64,000 bases of DNA. Origin: Phytophthora sp. 'mugwort'. Taxonomy: Eukaryota; Oomycota; Peronosporomycetes; Peronosporales; Peronosporaceae. Both the position numbers and the translations under genes were made by a program. The notes under the pieces are model-generated. The model worked only from the letters and a program-made list of their open reading frames with translations. It ran no database searches and was not told the DNA's origin. The stretch spans positions 496,001-560,000 of the forward strand of contig JAUCEF010000011.1 in the NCBI GenBank assembly GCA_033558025.1, written 5' to 3'. Positions 7,901-15,825 of this stretch are shown here, piece by piece. Position 1 is the first letter of the stretch. Each line of letters begins with the position of its first letter.

Positions 7901-9082
7901 TCTCTTTACGGTTTGAAGCAGTCGCCGCGGATGTGGAACAAGACCATCGACGACCTCATGCTCAAGCTAGGGTTCAAGAAGTGCGAGTCTGACCACTGCA
8001 TCTACTTCAAGCGTGACGACCAAGACATGATCTTCGTGGCGCTATATGTCGACGACCTGATCCTCGCAAGTAACAACGACAAGCTGCTCAAGTCGACGAA
8101 GAAGGCGCTCAGTGACCGTTTCGAGATGACGGACCTGGGCCACCTCAAGTACTTCCTCGGCATGGAAATCGATCAAGATGTGACGACAGGGAAGGTGTCG
8201 ATGCGGCAAACCAAGTTTGCGAAAGACATTCTGGAGAAGTTCAACATGGAGAAGAGCAACCCTGTTAAGACGCCACAGGATCCGGGCCTCAAGCTGACCA
8301 AGGCCATGTGCGAGGGCGGCTGCAAGCACGACGAGACCATGGTAAACGTGCCATACCGGAACGCTGTGGGATGCCTCATGTATCTCATGGTAGGCACACG
8401 CCCGGACCTCGCAGCAGCAGTGGGAGTTCTCAGCCAGTTTGCAGCAGACCCATGTCCGACACACTGGCAGGCGCTCAAGAGGGTCTTCAGGTACATTCAG
8501 GGCACGAAGACGCACGGCATCGAGTTTCAAGCGAGCTGCGACGACGGACCCCAAGGCTATTCAGATGCCGACTGGGCTGGAGACATCGAGTCAAGAAGAA
8601 GTACAAGTGGCTACGCGTTCATGATGAATGGCGGATGCATCAGCTGGAGGAGCAAGAAGCAGCGGACAGTGGCGCTGTCTTCGACGGAAGCTGAGTACAT
8701 GGCGCTATCGGAGGCGACACAAGAGGCGGTGTGGCTCAAGGTGTTCCTGTGCGAGCTCGGCGAGATGACAAGCGATGAAGCAATCAAGATCTACGAGGAC
8801 AACCAAGGCTCCATCGCGTTGGCCAAGAATCCCGAATTCCACAAGCGCACCAAGCACATAGACATTCGCTACCATTTCGTGCGCGAGAAGGTGGAAGACG
8901 GTCAAGTGGTGCTGCAGTATGTTTCGACAACCGACATGCTGGCGGACATCATGACGAAGCCAATCTCTGCGACGCAGTTCAGTGTGCTCCGGAGCAAACT
9001 CGGCATCGAAGCGCTGAAGGCTGTCGAGTCGAGTGGGAGTGTTGTCAAGGAGACGTCTCGACCAGCTGCTGTATACCGGTAG
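4955..9082 (+). CDS. gag-pol: E3: full-length family A gag-pol with a catalytic Asp to Asn change in RT
   Basis: An uninterrupted 1375-aa copia polyprotein. It has UBN2 gag (about 20-230), CCHC knuckle (244-257), protease DSG (D305), integrase HHCC (H444, H449, C478, C481), the DDE triad (D509, D572, E608, spacing D-35-E), RT and RNase H. In RT motif A the usual QMDVKTAFLNG reads QMNVKTAFLNG: codon 946 is AAT at 7790-7792, a G to A change that removes the first catalytic Asp. YVDDLILAS is intact. The ORF looks coding-competent but its own RT should be inactive. The first ATG is in the PBS; an in-frame ATG in a stronger context (GCCATGG) follows at 5006, so the initiating codon is not certain. 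The frame ends in the 3' LTR. Confidence 0.95.
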   Translation: MSPSPVFPDQDPDYAFAMEATSTTTARINKFDGTNFHTWKFKMQMVLEERELWEVTSGEVKLEHCQTAADQALFRKKLRKALAIICLAMEDSQLPLVRSASGAHDAWSRLEGHFEKKSLANKLFLRRRFFTTMMDEGDDVLEHINKIKTLAEQLDAVGAPVSEDDLVITLLGSLSESYQFLITALESRADSLSWELVTSRLLHEDMKRKEQGGGTDGTAHGQGQAFMTSDNKRKGRQAQKTSACHYCGEHGHWIAKCPVRIRENAERQRPQRANVAQSEDDSGDFLFSVGGNTGASKSNGVWLVDSGATQHMTYSKEYMKNYKKISPVDVHLADDGVVQAVGTGDIVMSMKTPRGMKKGVLTNVWHIPKLSRNLFSVGRFTKDVGPVIFESDGCFAETKSLKWKLGAREGKGLFKLCMTPMMPDEANAASSKNRQGDTTSYLWHLRLGHIGHGGLDAIVKKDYGVGIDMASVKQWELCDGCSLGKQTRVSYMKTSPNRAKQVLEVVHSDVCGPMQTPTFGGKRYFVTFIDDKSHFCVVYLLRNKSEVADKFAQFVALAETQTGKRVKMLRSDNGGEYTSGEMAKFCADRGIMQKFTPPYTPQLNGVAERMNRTLVECARCMLEHAGLPKTYWGEAVVTATFLRNRCPTRAINHDKSPHQVWTGKKPLLANLKVFGCHAYVHVPKEKRTKFDARSVRCRFLGYSEHEKAYRFEETKSGRVLVSRDAQFMEDVFDSGRRDYHQREVVVIQDEETTDQDSLQSDEDDKEEEDEEAARNEGFEPGSKRHPRTQSLEEAVEVPSAKRQSRHLTLDEMSAAAQESQDFEAAYVVNSVGEMPTTFKSAMESSDAVKWKEACDSEVESLRKNETWILVPLPKGRKAIGNRWVFRVKENQAGEIERFKARLVAKGFSQKYGIDYDETFAPVAKFTSIRILLSLAAKYNLMVHQMNVKTAFLNGLLDEDIYMAQPDGYIDEKHPDYVCQLKRSLYGLKQSPRMWNKTIDDLMLKLGFKKCESDHCIYFKRDDQDMIFVALYVDDLILASNNDKLLKSTKKALSDRFEMTDLGHLKYFLGMEIDQDVTTGKVSMRQTKFAKDILEKFNMEKSNPVKTPQDPGLKLTKAMCEGGCKHDETMVNVPYRNAVGCLMYLMVGTRPDLAAAVGVLSQFAADPCPTHWQALKRVFRYIQGTKTHGIEFQASCDDGPQGYSDADWAGDIESRRSTSGYAFMMNGGCISWRSKKQRTVALSSTEAEYMALSEATQEAVWLKVFLCELGEMTSDEAIKIYEDNQGSIALAKNPEFHKRTKHIDIRYHFVREKVEDGQVVLQYVSTTDMLADIMTKPISATQFSVLRSKLGIEALKAVESSGSVVKETSRPAAVYR

Positions 9083-9395
9083 GATACCGGTATGACCTTC
9101 ACTCAGTGGCATCGCAATCATCCTGTGATTACGAGACGAAGATTACGTCACGGTGTTTATGGGACGGTGTTTACGCCACGGACGATTACGCCATGGGTGG
9201 GTACAAGATTGTGGGTACATGATGGGCTCTACGTGGCACTCCCTGATTGGCTGAAGTAACTCAGTATCCAGTAGAGAATCCAGTAGAGTGTACCCAGTAG
9301 GTAGAACTGTAGGCTTAGAGGTAGCAAGGAGTTTGCGAACTAAGGACCTAAATCAATCACTTTGCATTTTGCCATCAAGTGACCAAGCCTTTTTT
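9040..9395 (+). repeat. L3: family A1 LTR shared by E3 and E4
   Basis: 356 bp, apparently identical to L2 by eye. The purine tract is at 9031-9039, and the E4 PBS follows directly. The near-identity of L2 and L3 points to a young array or to gene conversion. Confidence 0.9.
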
Positions 9396-9411
9396 GGTTA
9401 TGAGCCCAAGC
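9396..9411 (+). other. PBS of E4 overlapping the gag ATG
   Basis: Same 16-mer directly after L3; the ATG is at 9400-9402. Confidence 0.8.
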
Positions 9412-12400
9412 CCCGTCTTCGCTGACCAAGACCCCGACTACGCCTTCGCCATGGAAGCCACTTCGACTACGACCGCCCGCATCAACAAGTTCGACGGAAC
9501 TAACTTCCACACGTGGAAGTTCAAGATGCAGATGGTGCTCGAGGAGCGCGAACTGTGGGAAGTGACAAGTGGGGAAGTGAAGCTGGAGCACTGCCAGACT
9601 GCGGCGGATCAAGCGCTCTTTCGGAAGAAGTTGCGCAAGGCGCTGGCGATCATCTGTCTCGCGATGGAGGATTCACAGCTGCCGCTGGTTCGCTCGGCGA
9701 GTGGCGCGCATGATGCATGGTCAAGACTGGAAGGACACTTCGAGAAGAAGAGTTTGGCCAACAAGCTCTTTCTTCGTCGGCGTTTCTTCACGACGATGAT
9801 GGACGAAGGTGATGATGTGCTGGAGCACATCAACAAGATCAAGACGCTGGCGGAGCAGCTCGACGCAGTGGGCGCTCCGGTCAGCGAGGACGACTTGGTG
9901 ATCACGCTTTTGGGAAGTCTGAGCGAGTCGTACCAGTTCCTGATCACGGCGTTGGAGTCGAGAGCCGACTCACTGTCGTGGGAACTCGTGACGTCTCGGC
10001 TGCTGCATGAGGACATGAAGCGCAAGGAACAAGGTGGCGGTACGGACGGCACCGCGCACGGTCAAGGTCAAGCGTTCATGACAAGCGACAACAAGCGCAA
10101 GGGTCGGCAGGCGCAGAAGACTAGTGCCTGTCACTACTGTGGCGAGCACGGACATTGGATCGCCAAGTGTCCGGTGCGAATCCGCGAGAACGCGGAGCGG
10201 CAGAGGCCGCAACGAGCGAATGTCGCGCAGAGTGAAGATGACTCGGGCGACTTCCTCTTCTCGGTTGGTGGTAACACGGGTGCCTCCAAGTCGAATGGAG
10301 TGTGGCTGGTCGACTCAGGTGCGACGCAGCACATGACGTACTCGAAGGAGTACATGAAGAACTACAAGAAGATCTCTCCGGTGGACGTGCATCTCGCGGA
10401 CGACGGTGTGGTTCAGGCTGTGGGGACCGGCGACATTGTGATGTCGATGAAGACCCCGCGCGGCATGAAGAAGGGTGTACTCACGAACGTGTGGCACATT
10501 CCGAAGCTGTCGCGCAACCTGTTTTCGGTTGGTCGGTTCACTAAGGACGTCGGGCCAGTTATCTTCGAGAGCGACGGGTTCTTCGCTGAAACGAAGAGTC
10601 TCAAGTGGAAGCTCGGCGCTCGTGAGGGCAAAGGGCTGTTCAAGCTGTGCATGACTCCGATGATGCCTGACGAGGCCAATGCGGCAAGTTCGAAGGATCG
10701 CCAAGGGGACACCACGTCGTACCTCTGGCACCTTCGACTTGGTCACATCGGCCATGGCGGTCTAGACGCCATCGTCAAGAAGGGCTACGGTGTTGGTATC
10801 GATATGGCGTCGGTGAAGCAGTGGGAGTTATGCGACGGATGCTCACTCGGCAAGCAAACGCGAGTAAGCTACATGAAGACGTCGCCAAACCGTGCCAAGC
10901 AAGTGCTAGAAGTCGTACACAGTGATGTATGCGGTCCCATGCAGACGCCGACCTTTGGAGGCAAGCGCTATTTTGTCACGTTTATCGATGACAAGTCGCA
11001 CTTCTGTGTGGTGTACTTGCTGCGCAACAAGTCCGAGGTGGCCGACAAGTTCGCGCAATTCGTCGCGTTAGCTGAGACCCAGACTGGCAAGCGCGTGAAA
11101 ATGCTGCGGAGCGACAACGGCGGCGAGTACACTTCGGGTGAGATGGCCAAGTTCTGTGCGGACCGTGGTATCATGCAGAAGTTCACGCCGCCATACACGC
11201 CTCAGCTGAACGGAGTCGCCGAGCGCATGAACCGGACGTTGGTGGAGTGTGCGCGCTGCATGCTGGAACATGCTGGATTGCCCAAGACGTATTGGGGTGA
11301 AGCTATCGTGACAGCTACGTTCCTCCGTAATCGGTGTCCGACGCGTGCCATCAACCACGACAAGTCGCCGCACCAAGTTTGGACAGGCAAAAAAACGCTG
11401 CTAGCGAACCTCAAGGTGTTCGGTTGCCACGCGTACGTGCACGTGCCGAAGGAGAAGCGCACCAAGTTTGACGCTCGGTCGGTGCGCTGTCGGTTCCTGG
11501 GATACTCGGAGCATGAGAAAGCGTACCGTTTCGAAGAGACCAAGAGCGGTCGCGTGCTGGTGAGCCGCGACGCGCAGTTTATGGAAGACGTCTTCGACAG
11601 TGGGAGACGTGACTACCATCAGAGGGAGGTGGTGGTCATTCAAGATGAAGAGACGACGGATCAAGATTCGTTGCAGTCGGATGAAGACGACAAAGAAGAA
11701 GAAGACGAAGAAGAAGAAGACGAAGAAGCAGCGCGGGACGAAGGTTTTGAACCAGGCAGCAAGCGACACCCGCGGACGCAGTCGCTGGAAGAAGCTGTGG
11801 AAGTTCCAAGTGCCAAGCGGCAGAGTCGACACCTGACTCTGGACGAGATGTCGGCTGCGGCTCAAGAAAGTCAAGACTTCGAAGCTGCATACGTCGTGAA
11901 TTCGGTGGGAGAAATGCCGACCACGTTCAAGTCGGCGATGGAATCCAGCGACGCAGTCAAGTGGAAGGAGGCGTGTGACTCGGAGGTCGAGTCGCTCCGC
12001 AAGAACGAGACGTGGATCCTCGTGCCGCTGCCAAAAGGACGCAAGACAATCGGCAACCGATGGGTGTTCCGTGTGAAGGAGAACCAGGCTGGAGAGATCG
12101 AACGGTTCAAGGCGCGACTGGTGGCCAAGGGATTTTCGCAGAAGTACGGCATCGACTACGACGAGACTTTCGCGCCAGTGGCCAAGTTCACGTCGATCAG
12201 GATCCTGCTCAGTCTGGCGGCCAAGTACAATCTCATGGTGCACCAGATGGATGTCAAGACAGCTTTCCTGAACGGTTTGTTAGACGAAGACATCTACATG
12301 GCACAGCCGGACGGCTACATCGATGAAAAGCACCCGGACTATGTCTGTCAGCTCAAGCGGTCTCTTTACGGTTTGAAGCAGTCGCCGCGGATGTGGAACA

Positions 12401-13542
12401 AGACCATCGACGACCTCATGCTCAAGCTAGGGTTCAAGAAGTGCGAGTCCGACCACTGCATCTACTTCAAGCGTGACGACCAAGACATGATCTTCGTGGC
12501 GCTATATGTCGACGACCTGATCCTCGCAAGTAACAACGACAAGCTGCTCAAGTCGACGAAGAAGGCGCTCAGTGACCGTTTCGAGATGACGGACCTGGGC
12601 CACCTCAAGTACTTCCTCGGCATGGAAATCGATCAAGATGTGACGACAGGGAAGGTGTCGATGCGGCAAACCAAGTTTACGAAAGACATTCTGGAGAAGT
12701 TCAACATGGAGAAGAGCAACCCTGTTAAGACGCCACAGGATCCGGGCCTCAAGCTGACCAAGGCCATGTGCGAGGGCGGCTGCAAGCACGACGAGACCAT
12801 GGTAAACGTGCCATACCGGAACGCTGTGGGATGCCTCATGTATCTCATGGTAGGCACACGCCCGGACCTCGCAGCAGCAGTGGGAGTTCTCAGCCAGTTT
12901 GCAGCAGACCCATGCCCGACACACTGGCAGGCGCTCAAGAGGGTCTTCAGGTACATTCAAGGCACGAAGACGCACGGCATCGAGTTTCAAGCGAGCTGCG
13001 ACGACGGACCCCAAGGCTATTCAGATGCCGACTGGGCTGGAGACATTGAGTCAAGAAGAAGTACAAGTGGCTACGCGTTCATGATGAATGGCGGATGCAT
13101 CAGCTGGAGGAGCAAGAAGCAGCGGACAGTGGCGCTGTCTTCGACGGAAGCTGAGTACATGGCGCTATCGGAGGCGACACAAGAGGCGGTGTGGCTCAAG
13201 GTGTTCCTGTGCGAGCTCGGCGAGATGACAAGCGATGAAGCAATCAAGATCTACGAGGACAACCAAGGCTCCATCGCGTTGGCCAAGAATCCCGAATTCC
13301 ACAAGCGCACCAAGCACATCGACATTCGCTACCATTTCGTGCGCGAGAAGGTGGAAGACGGTCAAGTGGTGCTGCAGTATGTTTCGACAACCGACATGCT
13401 GGCGGACATCATGACGAAGCCAATCTCTGCGACGCAGTTCAGTGTGCTCCGGAGCAAACTCGGCATCGAAGCGCTGAAGGCTGTCGAGTCGAGTGGGAGT
13501 GTTGTCAAGAAGACGTCTCGACCAGCTGCTGTATACCGGTAG
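9400..13542 (+). CDS. gag-pol: E4: full-length, apparently intact family A gag-pol
   Basis: A single 1380-aa ORF with every domain of an autonomous copia element. Gag is followed by CCHC 244-257 (CHYCGEHGHWIAKC), protease D305 in VDSGATQH, integrase HHCC (H444, H449, C478, C481), and DDE (D509, D572, E608). RT follows with D951 and D1038-D1039 in YVDDLILAS, and RNase H with D1209, E1250 and D1287. It is 5 aa longer than E3 because a 15-bp unit in the acidic tract after integrase is duplicated (near 11695-11725). An acidic stretch next to basic SKRHPR and SAKRQSR patches could be a nuclear localisation region. Gag and pol are in one frame, so no frameshift is needed. Single changes against its siblings (K-T-LLANL, RKTIGNR, KFTKDI) are outside the catalytic motifs. 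It is flanked by L3 and L4 and is the best autonomous candidate in the window. Confidence 0.95.
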   Translation: MSPSPVFADQDPDYAFAMEATSTTTARINKFDGTNFHTWKFKMQMVLEERELWEVTSGEVKLEHCQTAADQALFRKKLRKALAIICLAMEDSQLPLVRSASGAHDAWSRLEGHFEKKSLANKLFLRRRFFTTMMDEGDDVLEHINKIKTLAEQLDAVGAPVSEDDLVITLLGSLSESYQFLITALESRADSLSWELVTSRLLHEDMKRKEQGGGTDGTAHGQGQAFMTSDNKRKGRQAQKTSACHYCGEHGHWIAKCPVRIRENAERQRPQRANVAQSEDDSGDFLFSVGGNTGASKSNGVWLVDSGATQHMTYSKEYMKNYKKISPVDVHLADDGVVQAVGTGDIVMSMKTPRGMKKGVLTNVWHIPKLSRNLFSVGRFTKDVGPVIFESDGFFAETKSLKWKLGAREGKGLFKLCMTPMMPDEANAASSKDRQGDTTSYLWHLRLGHIGHGGLDAIVKKGYGVGIDMASVKQWELCDGCSLGKQTRVSYMKTSPNRAKQVLEVVHSDVCGPMQTPTFGGKRYFVTFIDDKSHFCVVYLLRNKSEVADKFAQFVALAETQTGKRVKMLRSDNGGEYTSGEMAKFCADRGIMQKFTPPYTPQLNGVAERMNRTLVECARCMLEHAGLPKTYWGEAIVTATFLRNRCPTRAINHDKSPHQVWTGKKTLLANLKVFGCHAYVHVPKEKRTKFDARSVRCRFLGYSEHEKAYRFEETKSGRVLVSRDAQFMEDVFDSGRRDYHQREVVVIQDEETTDQDSLQSDEDDKEEEDEEEEDEEAARDEGFEPGSKRHPRTQSLEEAVEVPSAKRQSRHLTLDEMSAAAQESQDFEAAYVVNSVGEMPTTFKSAMESSDAVKWKEACDSEVESLRKNETWILVPLPKGRKTIGNRWVFRVKENQAGEIERFKARLVAKGFSQKYGIDYDETFAPVAKFTSIRILLSLAAKYNLMVHQMDVKTAFLNGLLDEDIYMAQPDGYIDEKHPDYVCQLKRSLYGLKQSPRMWNKTIDDLMLKLGFKKCESDHCIYFKRDDQDMIFVALYVDDLILASNNDKLLKSTKKALSDRFEMTDLGHLKYFLGMEIDQDVTTGKVSMRQTKFTKDILEKFNMEKSNPVKTPQDPGLKLTKAMCEGGCKHDETMVNVPYRNAVGCLMYLMVGTRPDLAAAVGVLSQFAADPCPTHWQALKRVFRYIQGTKTHGIEFQASCDDGPQGYSDADWAGDIESRRSTSGYAFMMNGGCISWRSKKQRTVALSSTEAEYMALSEATQEAVWLKVFLCELGEMTSDEAIKIYEDNQGSIALAKNPEFHKRTKHIDIRYHFVREKVEDGQVVLQYVSTTDMLADIMTKPISATQFSVLRSKLGIEALKAVESSGSVVKKTSRPAAVYR
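11690..11734 (+). repeat. GAAGAA/GAAGAC microsatellite-like tract coding for Glu/Asp
   Basis: A purine-rich run encodes the acidic linker between integrase and RT. Against E2 and E3, E4 has one extra 15-bp copy, giving five more acidic residues. Slippage is the likely cause, and the reading frame is kept. Confidence 0.7.
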
Positions 13543-13856
13543 GATACCGGTATGACCTTCACTCAGTGGCACCGCAATCATCCTGTGATTACGAGACGAA
13601 GCTTACGTCACGGTGTTTATGGGACGGTGTTTACGCCACGGACAATTACGCCATGGGTGGGTACAAGATTGTGGGTACATGATGGGCTCTACGTGGCACT
13701 CCCTGATTGGCTGAAGTAACTCAGTATCCAGTAGAGAATCCAGTAGAGTGTACCCAGTAGGTAGAACTGTAGGCTTAGAGGTAGCAAGGAGTTTGCGAAC
13801 TAAGGACCTAAATCAATCACTTTGCATTTTGCCATCAAGTGACCAAGCCTTTTTTT
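13500..13856 (+). repeat. L4: family A1 LTR, 3' end of the tandem array
   Basis: About 357 bp with the purine tract at 13491-13499. It carries several substitutions against L2/L3, for example GTCAAGAAGACG and GGACAATTACG. Its right flank is minus-strand integrase sequence of E5, so this is the outer border of the array. Confidence 0.88.
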
Positions 13857-15477
13857 GATGTACGTTTTGATGCAGTCTTCACTCTCCGACTTGGCACGCA
13901 GACAGAAACCCTTCATGCATCCGCTGGCTTCGTCCACGATCAGTAGCAGATACTTGCTGCCACCAAGCGAGTTTTCTTCCATGGGTCCGCAGATATCGAA
14001 GTGGAGCAGCTCAAATGTGTCGTAGCGACGCTTGTCACGGTTGCTTGGGAATGGTTTTTGGACCATTTGCCTTGCTGGCAACCACGACACACACTTGGTC
14101 CACTCGACTTGGAAGGTGCTTTCGCGTCCTTGATCATCTTGGTGTCGACCATCTTGCGAAGCACCTCGACTGGAGCGTGACCCATACGCGCGTGCAAATC
14201 GACCGTCCTTCCACTTGTCGCCGCATTTGCCGCTCGCTGAGGTGTGCGAAGCCAGTAGAGTCCATCCACGAGATCCGCCGTCGCCACCACTTGATTCGAG
14301 TCCTTGCGCGAAACGTGCATCTCAGTGCCGTCAAATATCACTTGGAACTTGCCATGCTTGTTTATCTGCGGCACTGAAAGCAGATTCTTGCTCATATTTG
14401 GCACGTAAAGCGCGTTCTTGATCTCGATCTCGCGCTCGTCGCCGTTAGGCAGGACCACTCTTTCCACGATGGTCCCCACACCCTTGATGGCAGCCTTGTT
14501 GCCATCGGCCACCGAAAGTTCGCCTTCATTTCGCTTGATCAAATTGGCGAACTTGGACTTGTCGTTGCAAATGTGGTGCGTTGCGCCGCTGTCGACCGCC
14601 CACATCCCGGGCATATCCTTGCCCGTCGATTTTCCGCATTCCAACGAAACCGCAAACGCGACACGGTCGTAGTCGTAGACGTCGTTGCGCCACTGAACAT
14701 GGTTTGCTCCGCGTCCACGGCCGTTGCCGCCGCGTCTTGGTCCTCGGTTTCGTCCTTCTGCTTGGTCCAGCACTTGTCAATGACATGCCCCAATTTCCCG
14801 CAGTACGTGCACTGACGAGATTCTCGCTCGGCACTGAACGCCTTGGCCGCGTCTTCAGTTTTCACCGTCGCCGTCTTCTCGCCTTGTCGCTTGATGTGCT
14901 CGTTCGTGAGCACCTTCACGACGTCTTGCGACCGCAGTTCAGCGCTGCTCATCTCCAAGTTCAGCACGACGTTCTCGTAGCTCTTGGGGAGACTGCGCAG
15001 CAAGCAGATCGCCACGTCCTCGTTCTCCATCTTGGCGCCGATGCAGCTGAGCTTGGCGCTGATGTTCAGGACATCATTGCAATGATGCAACACATTGCCG
15101 CCTTCCGACATCTCCATGCTGAAGAGCTGTCGCTTGAGGTAGATGCGACCAGCCTTCTGCGATCCACCGTACAGCGTCTTCAAGCGCGTCCACGCGATCC
15201 ATGCTTCCTCGCAGTCATCGACCACATGATGGTAGTCGGCGTCCATGTGAAGCAACATCAGTCCAAAAGCGATGTTGCTCGACTTGACATACTCGTCCTT
15301 GGCCCGGGAGTCCGTAAAGGATGGAGACGTTTCCCGATTTACCACATGCCACGTCGACTTGGTCAGGAACACGCCACGCATGTAGCGGTTCCACGTCGCG
15401 TAGTTGTCTCCGTTGAACTTGTCGATGGAGACCTTGGTCGAGACGTCTTGGGCAGAGGACATGGTGCTTGGGCTCAT
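13857..15477 (-). pseudogene. gag-pol: E5: family B gag-protease-integrase, frameshifted and 3'-truncated
   Basis: The 5' half of a family B polyprotein on the minus strand. Gag starts [15 protein letters not shown] at the PBS ATG (15477), then CCHC ([14 protein letters not shown]), protease ([11 protein letters not shown]) and the GAG-pre-integrase HHCC. It stops in the integrase core where the A array begins (13856/13857). Two one-base deletions break it: one near 14750, just after the knuckle, and one near 14067, where an A4 run on the coding strand became A3 at the HHCC/core border. The second lesion is shared with E6 and E7. The rest of the element should lie left of the array. The right end is 5' LTR L5. 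Confidence 0.88.
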
Positions 15478-15481
15478 AACC
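15466..15481 (-). other. PBS of E5 overlapping the gag ATG
   Basis: Same 16-mer as in family A, on the minus strand directly after L5. It shows that both families use the same primer site. Confidence 0.8.
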
Positions 15482-15825
15482 TGATAAAAAGGTATGGATC
15501 TTGATAAGTGAAGCTTGGACGGAGCGAAGGACGTTCTGCACTTGGTGCGAAGACCGGAGTGAAGACCACTTGAGTTGAAGAAGGAAGATTCGAAAGTGAT
15601 TGATTTATCGGAGCTTACACTACCTAGTCTACCACATAGATATGCAGCCCTGCATCCAATCATTTGGTGCATCCAATCACCAACACTCCGCACTCGTCCA
15701 ATCATCCTACTCATCTAATCATCGGTTGCGTAAACAACGTACCGTAAACATCGCGGGATCGTGTTGGACCGGTTCGGGTTAACCGGTTACTGGTACACAG
15801 TACCAAAACCCGGCAACCCTTAATA
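15482..15825 (-). repeat. L5: family B2 LTR (5' LTR of E5)
   Basis: 344 bp, minus orientation, TATTAAGGG to TTTATCA in LTR sense. The right flank is E6 GAG-pre-integrase sequence, so E5 is inserted in E6. Confidence 0.88.

Larger units (their letters stand above)
1818..13856 (+). mobile_element. Head-to-tail family A array E2-L2-E3-L3-E4-L4 with shared LTRs
   Basis: Three interiors in the same orientation alternate with single LTRs. E3 and E4 repeat with a period of 4445 bp, measured at both the LTR start and the ORF start. Each internal LTR is at once the 3' LTR of one element and the 5' LTR of the next, which independent insertion does not give. The array's right end abuts E5, so the array appears inserted in E5. 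Known routes are unequal LTR-LTR recombination or integration of a multimeric or circular cDNA. Collapse or expansion in assembly is also possible. Confidence 0.8.

Noticed and set aside
1818..13856. Tandem array as a CRISPR or satellite array
   Set aside because: The repeat unit is a full LTR plus gag-pol interior, not a short repeat with unique spacers.
15477..15714. Gag frame of E5 open upstream through most of L5, suggesting an LTR-encoded N-terminus
   Set aside because: Other B2 copies (E12, E20) have a stop or another frame between LTR and gag, so the fusion is due to an extra A in L5.
15600..15782. Recurrent 60-aa ORF ([16 protein letters not shown]...) in B2 LTRs
   Set aside because: It is an antisense or chance frame of a conserved LTR, with no start context and no similarity I recognise.
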